Positions 1 to 8,938 of a stretch of 64,000 nt of DNA are shown here, piece by piece; the stretch's first letter is position 1; every line of letters starts with the position of its first letter. The notes below the pieces were generated by a model. The model saw only the letters and a program-made list of their open reading frames with translations. It was not told where the DNA came from and did not search any database. The DNA comes from Bacteroidetes bacterium ADurb.Bin174 (lineage in GTDB: Bacteria > Bacteroidota > Bacteroidia > Bacteroidales > Paludibacteraceae): positions 62,001 to 126,000 of the forward strand of contig MWCX01000093.1 of assembly GCA_002070265.1 (NCBI GenBank), given 5' to 3'. A program made the position numbers and the translations under genes.

Positions 1-113
1 TCAATGAAAGTCATTCCTCCCATCCTTCTGATTTTTTGAACCCAACCTGCTAAGGTCACTTTTTTCCCTGCGTCTTGCAAGCGTAATTCGCCGCAATGAT
101 TTGTCCTGTACAT
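1..113 (-). CDS. aspS: Aspartate-tRNA ligase, N-terminal fragment (cut by window start)
   Basis: Only the first 37 codons lie in the window. Translation on the minus strand from the ATG at 113 begins [12 protein letters not shown] and continues through [12 protein letters not shown] and GGMTFID. This is the start of the OB-fold anticodon-binding domain of bacterial AspRS (the AGWVQ strand is characteristic). The enzyme charges tRNA-Asp in the cytoplasm. It lies 53 bp downstream of rsmG on the same strand and may be cotranscribed with it. AspRS is identified with good confidence from the N-terminal block alone; the discriminating versus non-discriminating type cannot be judged. Confidence 0.9.
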   Translation of the reverse strand, partial: MYRTNHCGELRLQDAGKKVTLAGWVQKIRRMGGMTFI

Positions 114-166
114 ACTTTTAATAAAATAGAAATTGTCACAAAAGTAGTGATTTTTTATGATTCGGA

Positions 167-856
167 TTATTTTTTCTGTCCTTTTAAGGGAAGATAAATG
201 ATTTTCTTCGTCTTAAAAAACTCTTCTTCAAAGAAGTCGCTGATTTCAATAACGTTGACTATATTTTTGAAAGACTGTGTTTCATCTTGAACATCACCGC
301 CTTTCAGGGTTATCAATCCGTTAGGCAATGCATTTTTCTGTTCATACGCAATGTTTTTTCTTACCAATCTTTCCAATTCAGGAAGCGACATCACAGCACG
401 ACTAACCACAAAGTCAAACTTTGCCTTTTCTTCCTGTACGCATTTTTGTTGTAATGCTGTATTCTTCAGCCCAATAGCATTTGCAACCTCCTGCCCTACC
501 CTGATTTTTTTGGCGATAGAGTCAATCAATAAAAAGTCACATTCGGGAAAAAGTATGGCTAAAGGAACACCCGGGAATCCACCGCCCGTACCCACATCCA
601 ACAATTTTGAACCCGACTTGAAATTGATGAACCGGGCAATAGCCAAAGAATGCAAAACATGGTGCAGGTACAGATTTTCTATATCCTTGCGTGAAATTAC
701 GTTGATTTTAGCATTCCAATCCGTATACAGATCATACAAAGCCTCGAATTGCTGCTTTTGTTGCTGAGTTAAATCAGGAAAATACTTGAGTATTACGTTC
801 ATAGATTGTCTGATGAAATTGGGATGCAAATCTACATGATAATTTTCATTTTTCAT
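167..856 (-). CDS. rsmG: 16S rRNA (guanine-N7) methyltransferase G
   Basis: RsmG (GidB) methylates N7 of G527 in 16S rRNA using S-adenosylmethionine. The 229-aa product carries the family block [20 protein letters not shown] at about residues 41-60, the SAM-binding loop [11 protein letters not shown] at 86-96, and the [11 protein letters not shown] segment further on. Members of this family usually start near [11 protein letters not shown], here residue 19 (ATG at 802), so the first 18 residues may be a 5' over-extension. The gene is followed at 53 bp by aspS on the same strand. Family assignment is secure; the start is not. Confidence 0.93.
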   Translation of the reverse strand: MKNENYHVDLHPNFIRQSMNVILKYFPDLTQQQKQQFEALYDLYTDWNAKINVISRKDIENLYLHHVLHSLAIARFINFKSGSKLLDVGTGGGFPGVPLAILFPECDFLLIDSIAKKIRVGQEVANAIGLKNTALQQKCVQEEKAKFDFVVSRAVMSLPELERLVRKNIAYEQKNALPNGLITLKGGDVQDETQSFKNIVNVIEISDFFEEEFFKTKKIIYLPLKGQKK

Positions 857-1012
857 ACGATCATAATTTATTTTAAGTTCTCAAACAAACAGTTCAGGAA
901 TAGATAATTATTTGTTTCATAACATTTTATCTAAAAATTCAATGAAATAAACAGAAAGGCTTTACTGATTATTCACGGAATTTACTTTTAAAGAAATCAT
1001 CCATAAACTTAC

Positions 1013-1042
1013 TTGTATATCTAAAAAAATACCTTATCTTTG
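1013..1042 (+). promoter_or_regulatory. Bacteroidota-type promoter of tRNA-Pro
   Basis: TATCTTTG at 1035-1042 matches the -7 consensus TAnnTTTG of the Bacteroidota primary sigma factor. A TTG at 1013-1015 sits 19 nt upstream, the expected -33 spacing. Transcription would start near 1049, about 14 nt before the mature tRNA 5' end. Confidence 0.75.
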
Positions 1043-1062
1043 CAGCCGTTTTGAAACAAATA

Positions 1063-1137
1063 CGGGGTGTAGCGCAGTCCGGTTAGCGCACCTGCTTTGG
1101 GAGCAGGGGGTCGCGAGTTCGAATCCCGCCACCCCGA
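1063..1137 (+). tRNA. tRNA-Pro (anticodon TGG)
   Basis: A cloverleaf can be drawn by eye. The acceptor stem pairs CGGGGTG at 1063-1069 with CACCCCG at 1130-1136, with discriminator A at 1137. The D arm follows with GCGC pairing, and the anticodon stem CCTGC/GCAGG encloses loop TTTGGGA with anticodon TGG. The T arm carries GTTCGAATC. CCA is not encoded. The gene is bracketed by a promoter and an intrinsic terminator, so it is a single-gene transcript. No integrase or repeated 3' end lies nearby, so there is no sign of use as an attachment site. Confidence 0.97.
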
Positions 1138-1150
1138 CAAAACTTGCAAG

Positions 1151-1207
1151 AAGATGATTTTAAGGCTGTTATAGTTGTTATTCAGTACATTAAAATCATC
1201 TTTTTTT
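1151..1207 (+). terminator. Intrinsic terminator after tRNA-Pro
   Basis: AAGATGATTTTAA at 1151-1163 is perfectly complementary in reverse to TTAAAATCATCTT at 1190-1202, giving a 13-bp stem with a 26-nt loop. A run of T follows through 1207. The stem is AT-rich but perfect, and lies between the tRNA and fabD. Confidence 0.7.
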
Positions 1208-1250
1208 GTGTGTATAAAAAGAAATTTACAATCAAAAAAACTATAATCGT

Positions 1251-2123
1251 ATGAAAGCTTATGTTTTTCCCGGTCAGGGAGCTCAATTTGTTGGGATGGG
1301 TAAAGATTTGTATGAACAATCCGAGATTGCCCGTACGTATTTTGAAAAAGCAAATGAGATCCTTGGTTTTAGAATAACTGATTTGATGTTTGATGGAACC
1401 CCTGAAGACTTAAAACAAACCAAGGTAACCCAACCTGCTGTTTTTTTACATTCGGTGATTTCTGCACTGGTATTGGGAAAAGATTTTAAACCTGATATGG
1501 TCGCCGGACATTCTTTAGGCGAATTCTCCGCTTTGGTGGCAGCCAAAGCCTTATCATTTGAAGATGGATTGAAATTGGTTTATAAACGTGCTTTAGCCAT
1601 GCAGAAAGCCTGTGAGATGGAAGAATCCACCATGGCCGCTGTGCTCGGATTGAGCGACGAGGATGTGGAAGAAGTTTGCGATTCCATCACCACTGAAGTG
1701 GTGGTGCCGGCAAATTACAATTGTCCGGGACAATTGGTGATTTCAGGTTCTGTAGCAGGTATAGACATGGCTTGTGAAGCACTGAAAGAAAAAGGAGCCA
1801 AACGTGCCTTAAAATTACCGGTAGGCGGTGCTTTTCACTCTCCTTTGATGCAGCCGGCGGGCGAAGAACTGCAAACAGCTATCAGTAATACTTTAATTGT
1901 TGCACCCGTATGTCCTGTATATCAAAATGTTAATGCTTATCCTCAAACCGACCCTGAGGCAATTAAGCAAAATTTAATTGCTCAGTTGACGGCTCCTGTC
2001 AGATGGACTCAAACCGTTATGAATATGATAACCGATGGCGCTGACGAATTTTTGGAAATGGGTCCCGGCGATGTACTGAAAGGATTGATCAAGAAAATTA
2101 ATCCGGAAGTTACGGTCGGATAA
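1251..2123 (+). CDS. fabD: Malonyl-CoA:ACP transacylase
   Basis: FabD transfers malonyl from CoA to acyl carrier protein, supplying the extender unit for type II fatty acid synthesis in the cytoplasm. The 290-aa length is typical. Visible motifs are PGQGAQ at residues 7-12, the nucleophile elbow GHSLGE with Ser88, and the catalytic histidine in GAFHSPLM (His196), followed by the C-terminal GPGDVLKGLI block. It begins after the tRNA terminator, so it should have its own promoter, although I see no clean TAnnTTTG element in the short gap. hemW follows 9 bp downstream. Confidence 0.96.
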   Translation: MKAYVFPGQGAQFVGMGKDLYEQSEIARTYFEKANEILGFRITDLMFDGTPEDLKQTKVTQPAVFLHSVISALVLGKDFKPDMVAGHSLGEFSALVAAKALSFEDGLKLVYKRALAMQKACEMEESTMAAVLGLSDEDVEEVCDSITTEVVVPANYNCPGQLVISGSVAGIDMACEALKEKGAKRALKLPVGGAFHSPLMQPAGEELQTAISNTLIVAPVCPVYQNVNAYPQTDPEAIKQNLIAQLTAPVRWTQTVMNMITDGADEFLEMGPGDVLKGLIKKINPEVTVG

Positions 2124-2132
2124 AAAACTTTC

Positions 2133-3266
2133 ATGGCAGGTATTTATATACATATACCTTTTTGTACCCAAAGATGTTCCTACTGCGACTTTTATAGAGA
2201 AATCAGTTCGGACAATAAGAAAATAGATGCCTTTGTACAGGTATTGATCCATGAAATTAAATTGCGAAAGGATGAATTGAACGGAGAATCAATTCAGACG
2301 ATTTACTTTGGAGGAGGAACCGCCAGTGTACTCAATTCTAATCAGTTTCGCTTAATTTTTGATATTTTGCACCAATATTTTACGATTTGCAGCGATGCTG
2401 AAATCACCTTAGAAGCAAATCCTGATGATCTGACCAATGCATATCTTGACTCCCTCTCTCCCCTTCCAATCAATCGTTTAAGCATAGGCATCCAAACTTT
2501 TAATGATAAACATTTAAGAGAGTTAAATCGCCGGCATAATGCTGCCCAAGCGTATGATGCTGTTGTTAATGCCAGAAAATACGGATTTAAAAATATCAGC
2601 ATTGATTTGATTTATGCTCTGCCCGGACAAAATATAAATGACTGGGAGCAACAGTTGGATGCTGCTCTTCAGTTACAGGTAGAACATATTTCAGCTTATG
2701 GCCTGACTTACGAAGAAGGAACTGCTTTGTGGCATCATAGGAATGAAGGAAGAGTACGGGAAACAGACGACGAAACATCAATTATCATGTTTAATCGTCT
2801 CAGGGCAAAAATGAAAGAAAATGGTTATGAGGCTTATGAAATATCCAATTATGCAAAGCCGGGCTTCAGATCAACGCACAATAGCGCCTACTGGAAGTTT
2901 ATTCCTTATTTAGGTTTCGGACCATCTGCTCATTCTTTCGATGGAAAATCCAGACAGTGGAATGTGTCTTCAGTACAACAATACATAAAGCAAATCCGGA
3001 ATCATCAGTCCTTTTTTGAAAAAGAAATACTGAGCGAGCAGGATTTTTATAATGACTATATAATGATAGCTTTGCGGACTTCAGAGGGTATAGACACCAA
3101 CTATCTACACGAACGTTTTGGTCAGGAGTTGCTGGATTACTGCATGCAGAATGCCGCTTCCCATCTTGCAACCAAGGATTTGATTATGAGTGGTCATTGT
3201 TTGAGTTTATCAAATACAGGCATACACATAGCAAATATCATCATTATGAACTTAATGAAGGTATAA
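2133..3266 (+). CDS. hemW: HemW-type radical SAM heme chaperone
   Basis: The product belongs to the coproporphyrinogen-dehydrogenase-like radical SAM family. Characterized HemW proteins bind heme and deliver it to respiratory proteins rather than acting as HemN. The radical SAM cluster motif is Cys11-x3-Cys15-x2-Cys18 (IPFCTQRCSYCDF), followed by the SAM-binding YFGGGTAS segment, RLSIGIQTF and the family segment NSAYWKFIPYLGFGPSAHSF. The N terminus lacks the longer extension with an additional cysteine seen in true HemN. It is 377 aa and starts 9 bp after fabD. The C-terminal 40 residues are poorly conserved by eye. Confidence 0.88.
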   Translation: MAGIYIHIPFCTQRCSYCDFYREISSDNKKIDAFVQVLIHEIKLRKDELNGESIQTIYFGGGTASVLNSNQFRLIFDILHQYFTICSDAEITLEANPDDLTNAYLDSLSPLPINRLSIGIQTFNDKHLRELNRRHNAAQAYDAVVNARKYGFKNISIDLIYALPGQNINDWEQQLDAALQLQVEHISAYGLTYEEGTALWHHRNEGRVRETDDETSIIMFNRLRAKMKENGYEAYEISNYAKPGFRSTHNSAYWKFIPYLGFGPSAHSFDGKSRQWNVSSVQQYIKQIRNHQSFFEKEILSEQDFYNDYIMIALRTSEGIDTNYLHERFGQELLDYCMQNAASHLATKDLIMSGHCLSLSNTGIHIANIIIMNLMKV

Positions 3267-3324
3267 AACGAACATAAACTGATATAATAAATTATAATCC
3301 TAGGATTCGTAAGAAATAAAATTG

Positions 3325-3332
3325 TAAATTTG
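3325..3332 (+). promoter_or_regulatory. -7 promoter element for the PBP gene
   Basis: TAAATTTG matches the Bacteroidota -7 consensus TAnnTTTG, about 20 nt before the start codon at 3352. No convincing -33 element is visible. Confidence 0.45.
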
Positions 3333-3351
3333 CCCGTTAATCATTTTAAAC

Positions 3352-5667
3352 ATGGCTGATAAAACCAATAACAAAAATTTTAAGAAGTCGTTTAATCGGT
3401 GGTTTTGGGCAATATTCATTGCCGGTTTACTATCCATCGCCGGTATTTTCTTTTTTATCAATATTGGCTGGCTGGGTTATTTACCGGCTATAGACCAATT
3501 ACAAAATCCTATTAACAAATACGCTACAGAACTATATTCTGCTGATTTAAAATTAATCGGAAGCTTTTCCGAAAGTGAAGATAATCGCATTAAAACCGAA
3601 TACAGCCAGATTTCAAAACATGTTATTGATGCACTTATTTCCACTGAAGATGAAAGGTTCTACGACCATTCTGGCATTGACGGAAAGGCATTGGCAAGGG
3701 TATTTGTCAAACGTGGGTTGTTTAGACAAAAGAGTTCAGGAGGTGGAAGCACCATAACCCAGCAACTCTCCAAATTATTATATTCTCCAAAAGCTAATAA
3801 CATATTCCAAAGAGCCTTGCAAAAACCGATTGAATGGGTTATTGCCGTGCAATTGGAAAAAATTTACACCAAAGAGGAAATCATTACTCTGTATCTCAAT
3901 CAATTTGATTTTCTATACAATGCTGTCGGCATCAAATCAGCAGCCCATGTTTATTTCAATATTACGCCGGCGGAATTAAATATAGAAGAAGCAGCTACCT
4001 TGATCGGTATGTGTAAGAATCCTTCTTTATACAATCCAAGAAGATTTCCTGACCGTGCCCTTCAAAGGAGAAATGTGGTGTTGGATCAGATGCGGAAATC
4101 GGGTTACCTCTCTGTTGAAGAAAGGGACTCAATCAGCCAGTTACCCTTGGTTTTAGATTTTCAGCGAATTGATCACAGACAAGGATTAGCACCTTATTTT
4201 AGGCAGTACTTGCGGGTTATCATGACTGCCAAAAAGCCCGTCAAAAGCAATTATGCCAGTTGGCAGGACGAAATATTCAAAGAAGATATGTGGCAATGGG
4301 AAAATAATCCGTTGTATGGCTTCTGTAATAAAAATTTCAAATCCGATGGTTCTCCTTATAACCTTTATACAGATGGTTTGAAAATCTATACCACCATTGA
4401 TTCTCGCATGCAACAATATGCAGAAGAGGCTGTAAATGAACATATTCCCCAATTACAACAAACATTCTTTCAGGAAAAAAAGGGAAGGTCCTATGCTCCT
4501 TTTTCTAAACACGTGACCAAGGAAGAAATCAATGCATCCTTAACCAGGTCCATACGTGACTCTGAAAGGTACAGACGACTGAAACAAAGTGGTGCAAGCA
4601 CAGAAGAAATCAATAGCATTTTCGATACTAAAACCGAAATGCAGGTCTTCTCTTACAATGGAATGATAGATACCATCATGTCGCCAAGGGATTCCGTGCG
4701 CTATATCAAGCACTTTTTAAGATGCGGATTTGTTTCCATAGACTCCAAAACGGGACATGTAAAAGCCTATGTAGGTGGTCCTAATTTTTCTCATTTTCAG
4801 TATGATATGGTTACCTTGGGAAAACGTCAGGTTGGCTCTACCATCAAGCCTTTTCTATATACTTTAGCCATGGATGAAGGCATGTGGCCCTGTGACAAAA
4901 CCATGAATGTACCTATCACTTTGAAAGATGGCAACGGCGAGGATTGGTCACCGACCAACACAAGTTCGGCAAGAGTAGGCGAAGAAGTAACCCTGAAGTG
5001 GGGACTTGCCAATTCCAACAACTGGATATCAGCTTATTTGATGAGTTTGTTCACACCGGAATCTTTAGTGAAATTGATGCAATCTTTTGGAATCAGAAGT
5101 CATTTAGATCCTGTTATTTCACTTTGTCTCGGTCCCGCGGATATTTCACTGATAGAGATGGTAGATGCTTATACCGCTTTTCAAAATAAGGGAATTCGGG
5201 TTGACCCACTGTATGTAACTCGTATTGAAGACAGTCATGGTAATATCATAGGAACATTTACACCCAATATGTATGAAATTTTTAGTGAATCCACCGCTTA
5301 TAAAATGATTTATATGCTTAGGGCAGTGATGGATGAAGGCACAGGCGTCAGGGTTCGTTACCGGTATAAATTAAACATGCCTATGGGTGGCAAAACAGGA
5401 ACGACGCAAAATAATTCTGACGGTTGGTTTATGGGTTTTACACCTTCATTGGCTTCAGGTGTTTGGGTTGGTGGCGAGGACAGGGCCATTCATTTCGACA
5501 ATCTTGCTGAAGGACAAGGAGCCAATATGGCATTGCCGATATGGGCTTTGTACATGCAAAAAGTACTGGCAGATACCACATTAGGTTATACTCCGGATGA
5601 GCAATTTGACGTACCGGCTTCATTCAATGCCAACGCCGGATGTGAAGAAAACGTTTTTGACTGGTAG
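3352..5667 (+). CDS. Class A penicillin-binding protein (PBP1A type)
   Basis: A bifunctional peptidoglycan synthase of 771 aa. A short basic cytoplasmic tail is followed by one membrane segment at about residues 17-38. The GT51 glycosyltransferase domain shows the catalytic Glu99 in ISTEDERF and the SSGGGSTITQQLSKLL block near 128-143. The transpeptidase domain carries Ser496-x-x-Lys499 (STIK), SNN at 555-557 and KTGT at 681-684, so all three active-site motifs are intact. It polymerizes glycan strands and cross-links stem peptides in the periplasm. The following TPR gene starts 25 bp downstream and is probably cotranscribed. Confidence 0.95.
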   Translation: MADKTNNKNFKKSFNRWFWAIFIAGLLSIAGIFFFINIGWLGYLPAIDQLQNPINKYATELYSADLKLIGSFSESEDNRIKTEYSQISKHVIDALISTEDERFYDHSGIDGKALARVFVKRGLFRQKSSGGGSTITQQLSKLLYSPKANNIFQRALQKPIEWVIAVQLEKIYTKEEIITLYLNQFDFLYNAVGIKSAAHVYFNITPAELNIEEAATLIGMCKNPSLYNPRRFPDRALQRRNVVLDQMRKSGYLSVEERDSISQLPLVLDFQRIDHRQGLAPYFRQYLRVIMTAKKPVKSNYASWQDEIFKEDMWQWENNPLYGFCNKNFKSDGSPYNLYTDGLKIYTTIDSRMQQYAEEAVNEHIPQLQQTFFQEKKGRSYAPFSKHVTKEEINASLTRSIRDSERYRRLKQSGASTEEINSIFDTKTEMQVFSYNGMIDTIMSPRDSVRYIKHFLRCGFVSIDSKTGHVKAYVGGPNFSHFQYDMVTLGKRQVGSTIKPFLYTLAMDEGMWPCDKTMNVPITLKDGNGEDWSPTNTSSARVGEEVTLKWGLANSNNWISAYLMSLFTPESLVKLMQSFGIRSHLDPVISLCLGPADISLIEMVDAYTAFQNKGIRVDPLYVTRIEDSHGNIIGTFTPNMYEIFSESTAYKMIYMLRAVMDEGTGVRVRYRYKLNMPMGGKTGTTQNNSDGWFMGFTPSLASGVWVGGEDRAIHFDNLAEGQGANMALPIWALYMQKVLADTTLGYTPDEQFDVPASFNANAGCEENVFDW

Positions 5668-5692
5668 ATAACGCATATAACATTTATATCTA

Positions 5693-7729
5693 TTGAAACA
5701 TAAATTCATCATATCATTGGTATTTCTGTTTCATGTGGGATTTGTTTCCGCCCAATGGAATACGGAACGCATTCTGACTATCGGTCGAAATGCGTTGTAT
5801 TTTGAAGATTATGTGCTTTCCATCCAATATTTCAATCAGGTCATCAAAATCAAACCTTATCTTGCTGAACCCTACATGTATCGCTGTATTGCCAAAATTC
5901 AATTAGGTGATTATGAAGGAGCCGAATTGGACGGCAATGAAGCCATTGATAGAAATCCATTTCTACCTCAGGCTTTTTATGCACGTGGGTTCACCCGAAT
6001 GAAATTAGAAAAATACGAAGATGCTATACAAGATTTCACCAAAGCTTTAGAGTTTAGTCCCAATAATCAACACCTACTACTCAGCAGGATGTATGCCTAT
6101 GAAAAGTTGGAAAACTATGAAGCTGCTATGCATGATGTTGATACATTCATGAAAATGAATCCCCGCAATACGCTGTTATGGTACGATAAAGGACGACTTT
6201 ACTTATCTACTCAGGATACCATTGCCGCTGAAAATGCTTTTAATCAACTGATACAAGCTGATAGCAGCTCTTTTGTAGGATGGAGTGCCAGGGGATTGCT
6301 TAAATTACAGCGAAAAGATTACACCGGTGCTTACGCAGACTATTCCAAGGCAATCAAATTAAAATCTGACTTTTATGGAGATTACATCAACAGAGGGATT
6401 ATCAACGTAGAGCAAAACAGGTATATGGAAGCATTGGCAGATTATGACCGGGCTATACAATTATATCCCAACAGTTTGTCAGCTTATCTCAACCGCGCCA
6501 TTCTTCGTTCCAATTTGGGAGACAACAACAATGCGCTAGGAGATTTTAAAATAGTGCTGGGTATGGATTCTACCATCATGGAAGCTCGTTACAGCAAGGC
6601 TTTATTAGAAATGAAATTAAATAATTATCAGGAAGCTATTGCTGATTACCAAATCATCATCAATAAACATCCTTATTTTTTACCGGCTTATTGGGGCGTT
6701 GCAGAGGCATACGGAGCATTAAACAATATGCGAGAAGCTCATCAATACAGACAGAAAGCTCATGATTTAGAGACTAACAAAGACAATATTCGAGATAAAA
6801 TTCAACAAGACTTAGATGCAAAAAATCAAATTGCAGCTGATATTCCTGAAAGTAAAACGGGAAGAAGGACTGAAATATTCAACCGGTATGCTGCACAGAA
6901 CGTTGAGGACAATCAAACTGAGTCCAGGTATGCAAATGAAAAAAGGGGGGCTGTTCAAAACAAATTTGTTGATGTAATCAATGAGAAAAACTTTGTGCTG
7001 ACTTATTATGCTAAGACCGATCAGTTGCGACAAACCAATCTTTATCATCCTCAAGTAGAAGCATATAACAGAAAACAACTGTTGGGAGCTGATATAAAAA
7101 TAACCTGTCAGGAGATTGCACTTACAAACGAGCTGATTGACAAGCATTTTCACACTATTAATACAATCAATTCTCAAATAGATGACAATACGGTAGATGC
7201 CGATATTTATTTTTACAGAGCCTTAGAATTTGCCCTGGTACAAGATTTTGAGAGTGCTCTTGAAGATCTGAACAAAGCCATTTGGCTCCGCTCTGATTTC
7301 GCATTGGCTTATTTTACCCGTGCCAATATTCGCTACAAATTCATTGATTACATGAGAAACTCCTTTTTAGAAACCGGTACAGGTACTTTGGAACTGAAAG
7401 AAAAACAAGCAATTTTTGAAAAGGAGAAGAAATATGATATAGAGATGGTGATGAGGGACTTAGATAAAGTCAACGAGCTGATGCCGGATTTTGCTTTCAG
7501 CCATTATAACAAAGCCAATATACTTTGCACCCAACAGGATTTTAAAACTGCCATCGTACATTATTCAAAAGCCATTGAAATTGATCAGGATTTTGCAGAA
7601 TCCTATTTTAACAGAGGTTTAACCTATCTCTTTATCGAAGAAGATGCTCTTGGTTTATCAGATTTAAGCAAAGCCGGCGAATTGGGGATTTATCAAGCTT
7701 ATAATTTGATTCAAAGGTTTAAACAGTGA
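5693..7729 (+). CDS. Exported tetratricopeptide-repeat protein
   Basis: A 678-aa protein that appears to begin with TTG. That start gives an N-terminal signal peptide ending VSAQW. The next residues form a long array of TPR units from about residue 27 to 365, with repeated signatures such as AIQDFTKALEFSPN and ALADYDRAIQLYPN. A less regular charged middle follows (about 365-510), then further TPRs at 510-678. No enzyme domain is visible. TPR arrays are scaffolds for protein assembly; location next to the penicillin-binding protein suggests a periplasmic or outer-membrane role in envelope assembly, which is inference only. Confidence 0.85.
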   Translation: MKHKFIISLVFLFHVGFVSAQWNTERILTIGRNALYFEDYVLSIQYFNQVIKIKPYLAEPYMYRCIAKIQLGDYEGAELDGNEAIDRNPFLPQAFYARGFTRMKLEKYEDAIQDFTKALEFSPNNQHLLLSRMYAYEKLENYEAAMHDVDTFMKMNPRNTLLWYDKGRLYLSTQDTIAAENAFNQLIQADSSSFVGWSARGLLKLQRKDYTGAYADYSKAIKLKSDFYGDYINRGIINVEQNRYMEALADYDRAIQLYPNSLSAYLNRAILRSNLGDNNNALGDFKIVLGMDSTIMEARYSKALLEMKLNNYQEAIADYQIIINKHPYFLPAYWGVAEAYGALNNMREAHQYRQKAHDLETNKDNIRDKIQQDLDAKNQIAADIPESKTGRRTEIFNRYAAQNVEDNQTESRYANEKRGAVQNKFVDVINEKNFVLTYYAKTDQLRQTNLYHPQVEAYNRKQLLGADIKITCQEIALTNELIDKHFHTINTINSQIDDNTVDADIYFYRALEFALVQDFESALEDLNKAIWLRSDFALAYFTRANIRYKFIDYMRNSFLETGTGTLELKEKQAIFEKEKKYDIEMVMRDLDKVNELMPDFAFSHYNKANILCTQQDFKTAIVHYSKAIEIDQDFAESYFNRGLTYLFIEEDALGLSDLSKAGELGIYQAYNLIQRFKQ

Positions 7730-7760
7730 TTGGTGGTTAGTGGTTGGTGATTGGTGGTTT
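7727..7760. repeat. Low-complexity GGT-rich intergenic repeat
   Basis: An imperfect short repeat built from TGATTGGTGGT and TAGTGGT units starts at the stop codon of the TPR gene and fills most of the gap to the convergent ogt gene. It is one of four unrelated simple repeats lying in gene gaps in this window. Confidence 0.7.
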
Positions 7761-7769
7761 TGAAGTATT

Positions 7770-8309
7770 TTATCTTATATTATTGTGCTGTTGCTCAAAT
7801 TCCAGTAATTTTTCTTTTCGCCACAAGCCACCACCATAACCGGTTAGTTTTCCATTTGCTCCAATCACCCGGTGACAAGGCAGGATGATGGATATTTTAT
7901 TTTTAGCATTGGCATTAGCTACTGCTCTCACTGCTTTAGGCTTGCCAATACGTTTGGCTTGCTCACCATAGCTGATGGTGGTGCCGTATGGAATTTGCAT
8001 CAAGCTCTTCCACACTTTCTTCTGAAAATCAGTACCTACCAAGTCTAAGGGTATGTCAAACTCTTTACGTTCCCCTTTGAAGTATTCTTTTAATTGCTGT
8101 CTTAACGTATCAAAATAAGGATTTTCGCCCTTTACAAGCGTAGCCTTACATGCTTTGCTAATTTGAGTGATTTGCAATTCCAGATGTTCGTAATCTGCAA
8201 ATTCAAACATGCAAATGCCTTTTTTACTTGCACAGGCAATCATCAAACCTAAATCCGTATCAACATAGGTTATGTTGAGGATGGTTTTATCCTGATTTTT
8301 GGGGTGCAT
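7770..8309 (-). CDS. ogt: Methylated-DNA-protein cysteine methyltransferase
   Basis: A suicide repair protein that transfers the alkyl group from O6-alkylguanine to its own cysteine. The active-site motif PCHRV is present with acceptor Cys145, preceded by the helix-turn-helix region around FQKKVWKSLMQIPYGTTISY and the asparagine-containing NANAKN segment, and followed by LTGYGGGLWRKEKLL. The 179-aa size fits the single-domain Ogt/MGMT class, without the Ada zinc domain. It overlaps the 3' end of the upstream alkA-like gene by 23 bp, making a two-gene alkylation-repair unit. Confidence 0.94.
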   Translation of the reverse strand: MHPKNQDKTILNITYVDTDLGLMIACASKKGICMFEFADYEHLELQITQISKACKATLVKGENPYFDTLRQQLKEYFKGERKEFDIPLDLVGTDFQKKVWKSLMQIPYGTTISYGEQAKRIGKPKAVRAVANANAKNKISIILPCHRVIGANGKLTGYGGGLWRKEKLLEFEQQHNNIR

Positions 8310-8928
8310 AATCTTTCATTTCAGGGATAGCGCCACCGGCTACAGCCCATATATACAGACTTGCGATGGATGCATAAGGCGTGTAGCGTTTCCAATATTT
8401 ATTAAATTTCTCCCGATCAATTTGTCTATGATGATAAATCATGCGTAAACCGCGCTGAATTGCCAGGTCTCCATAGCTCAGAATATTCCGGCGTTGCATG
8501 GAAAATATCATCAACATTTCAGCCGTCCACACTCCCACCCCTTTCAACTCAGTTAATTTTGCGCAAACTTCCTCGTCAGATAAATCATGTAGGGAGTTAA
8601 TATCAAATTCTTTATGGACAATTTTTTGGGCAGCAGATTGTATGTATTCTGCTTTTCTGAAAGTCATCCCAAAAGCTTGTATTTCTTCCAGTGAAAGTTG
8701 ACTGATCGTTTCAGGCGTGATTGTCCCTAAACCCTCTTGCATACGCTTCCATACAGTCTGATGTACTTTAGAGGAAATCTGCTGTCCTGTAATTGAGTGA
8801 ACCAAAGCAGCAAATAAATCCGGGTTTACTTCCCTCTTTATCATGCCGATTTGATCAATTACGGCAGCAAGTTGTTCGTCCTTTTTCTTAAGGTATTCTA
8901 TTTCCTTTTCACCGTATTGAAAATACAT
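8287..8928 (-). CDS. DNA-3-methyladenine glycosylase (AlkA/HhH-GPD family)
   Basis: An HhH-GPD base-excision glycosylase of about 213 aa. The helix-hairpin-helix is LKGVGVWTAEML (about residues 128-139), followed by the catalytic aspartate in LSYGDLAIQ (about Asp154). The segment ALVHSITGQQISSKV near the N terminus is typical of 3-methyladenine glycosylase II. I chose the ATG at 8928, giving MYFQYGEKEIEYL, because the longer reading from 8958 runs into the end of the upstream SIMPL gene. It removes alkylated purines and overlaps ogt, so the pair deals with two classes of alkylation damage. Confidence 0.88.
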   Translation of the reverse strand: MYFQYGEKEIEYLKKKDEQLAAVIDQIGMIKREVNPDLFAALVHSITGQQISSKVHQTVWKRMQEGLGTITPETISQLSLEEIQAFGMTFRKAEYIQSAAQKIVHKEFDINSLHDLSDEEVCAKLTELKGVGVWTAEMLMIFSMQRRNILSYGDLAIQRGLRMIYHHRQIDREKFNKYWKRYTPYASIASLYIWAVAGGAIPEMKDYAPQKSG

Positions 8929-8938
8929 GAATATACAT

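Noticed and set aside
1063..1137. tRNA-Pro as an integration site of a genomic island
   Set aside because: There is no integrase gene and no repeat of the tRNA 3' end in the window; the neighbours are housekeeping genes.
1021..1353. A 110-codon minus-strand frame
   Set aside because: It is the known translation artifact of a tRNA-Pro gene (contains GWRDSNSRPPAPKAG) and covers the tRNA, terminator and fabD start.
3296..3307. AATCCTAGGATT perfect palindrome before the PBP gene
   Set aside because: It is a single 12-bp palindrome without a loop, T run or second copy; it is too little to call an operator or terminator.
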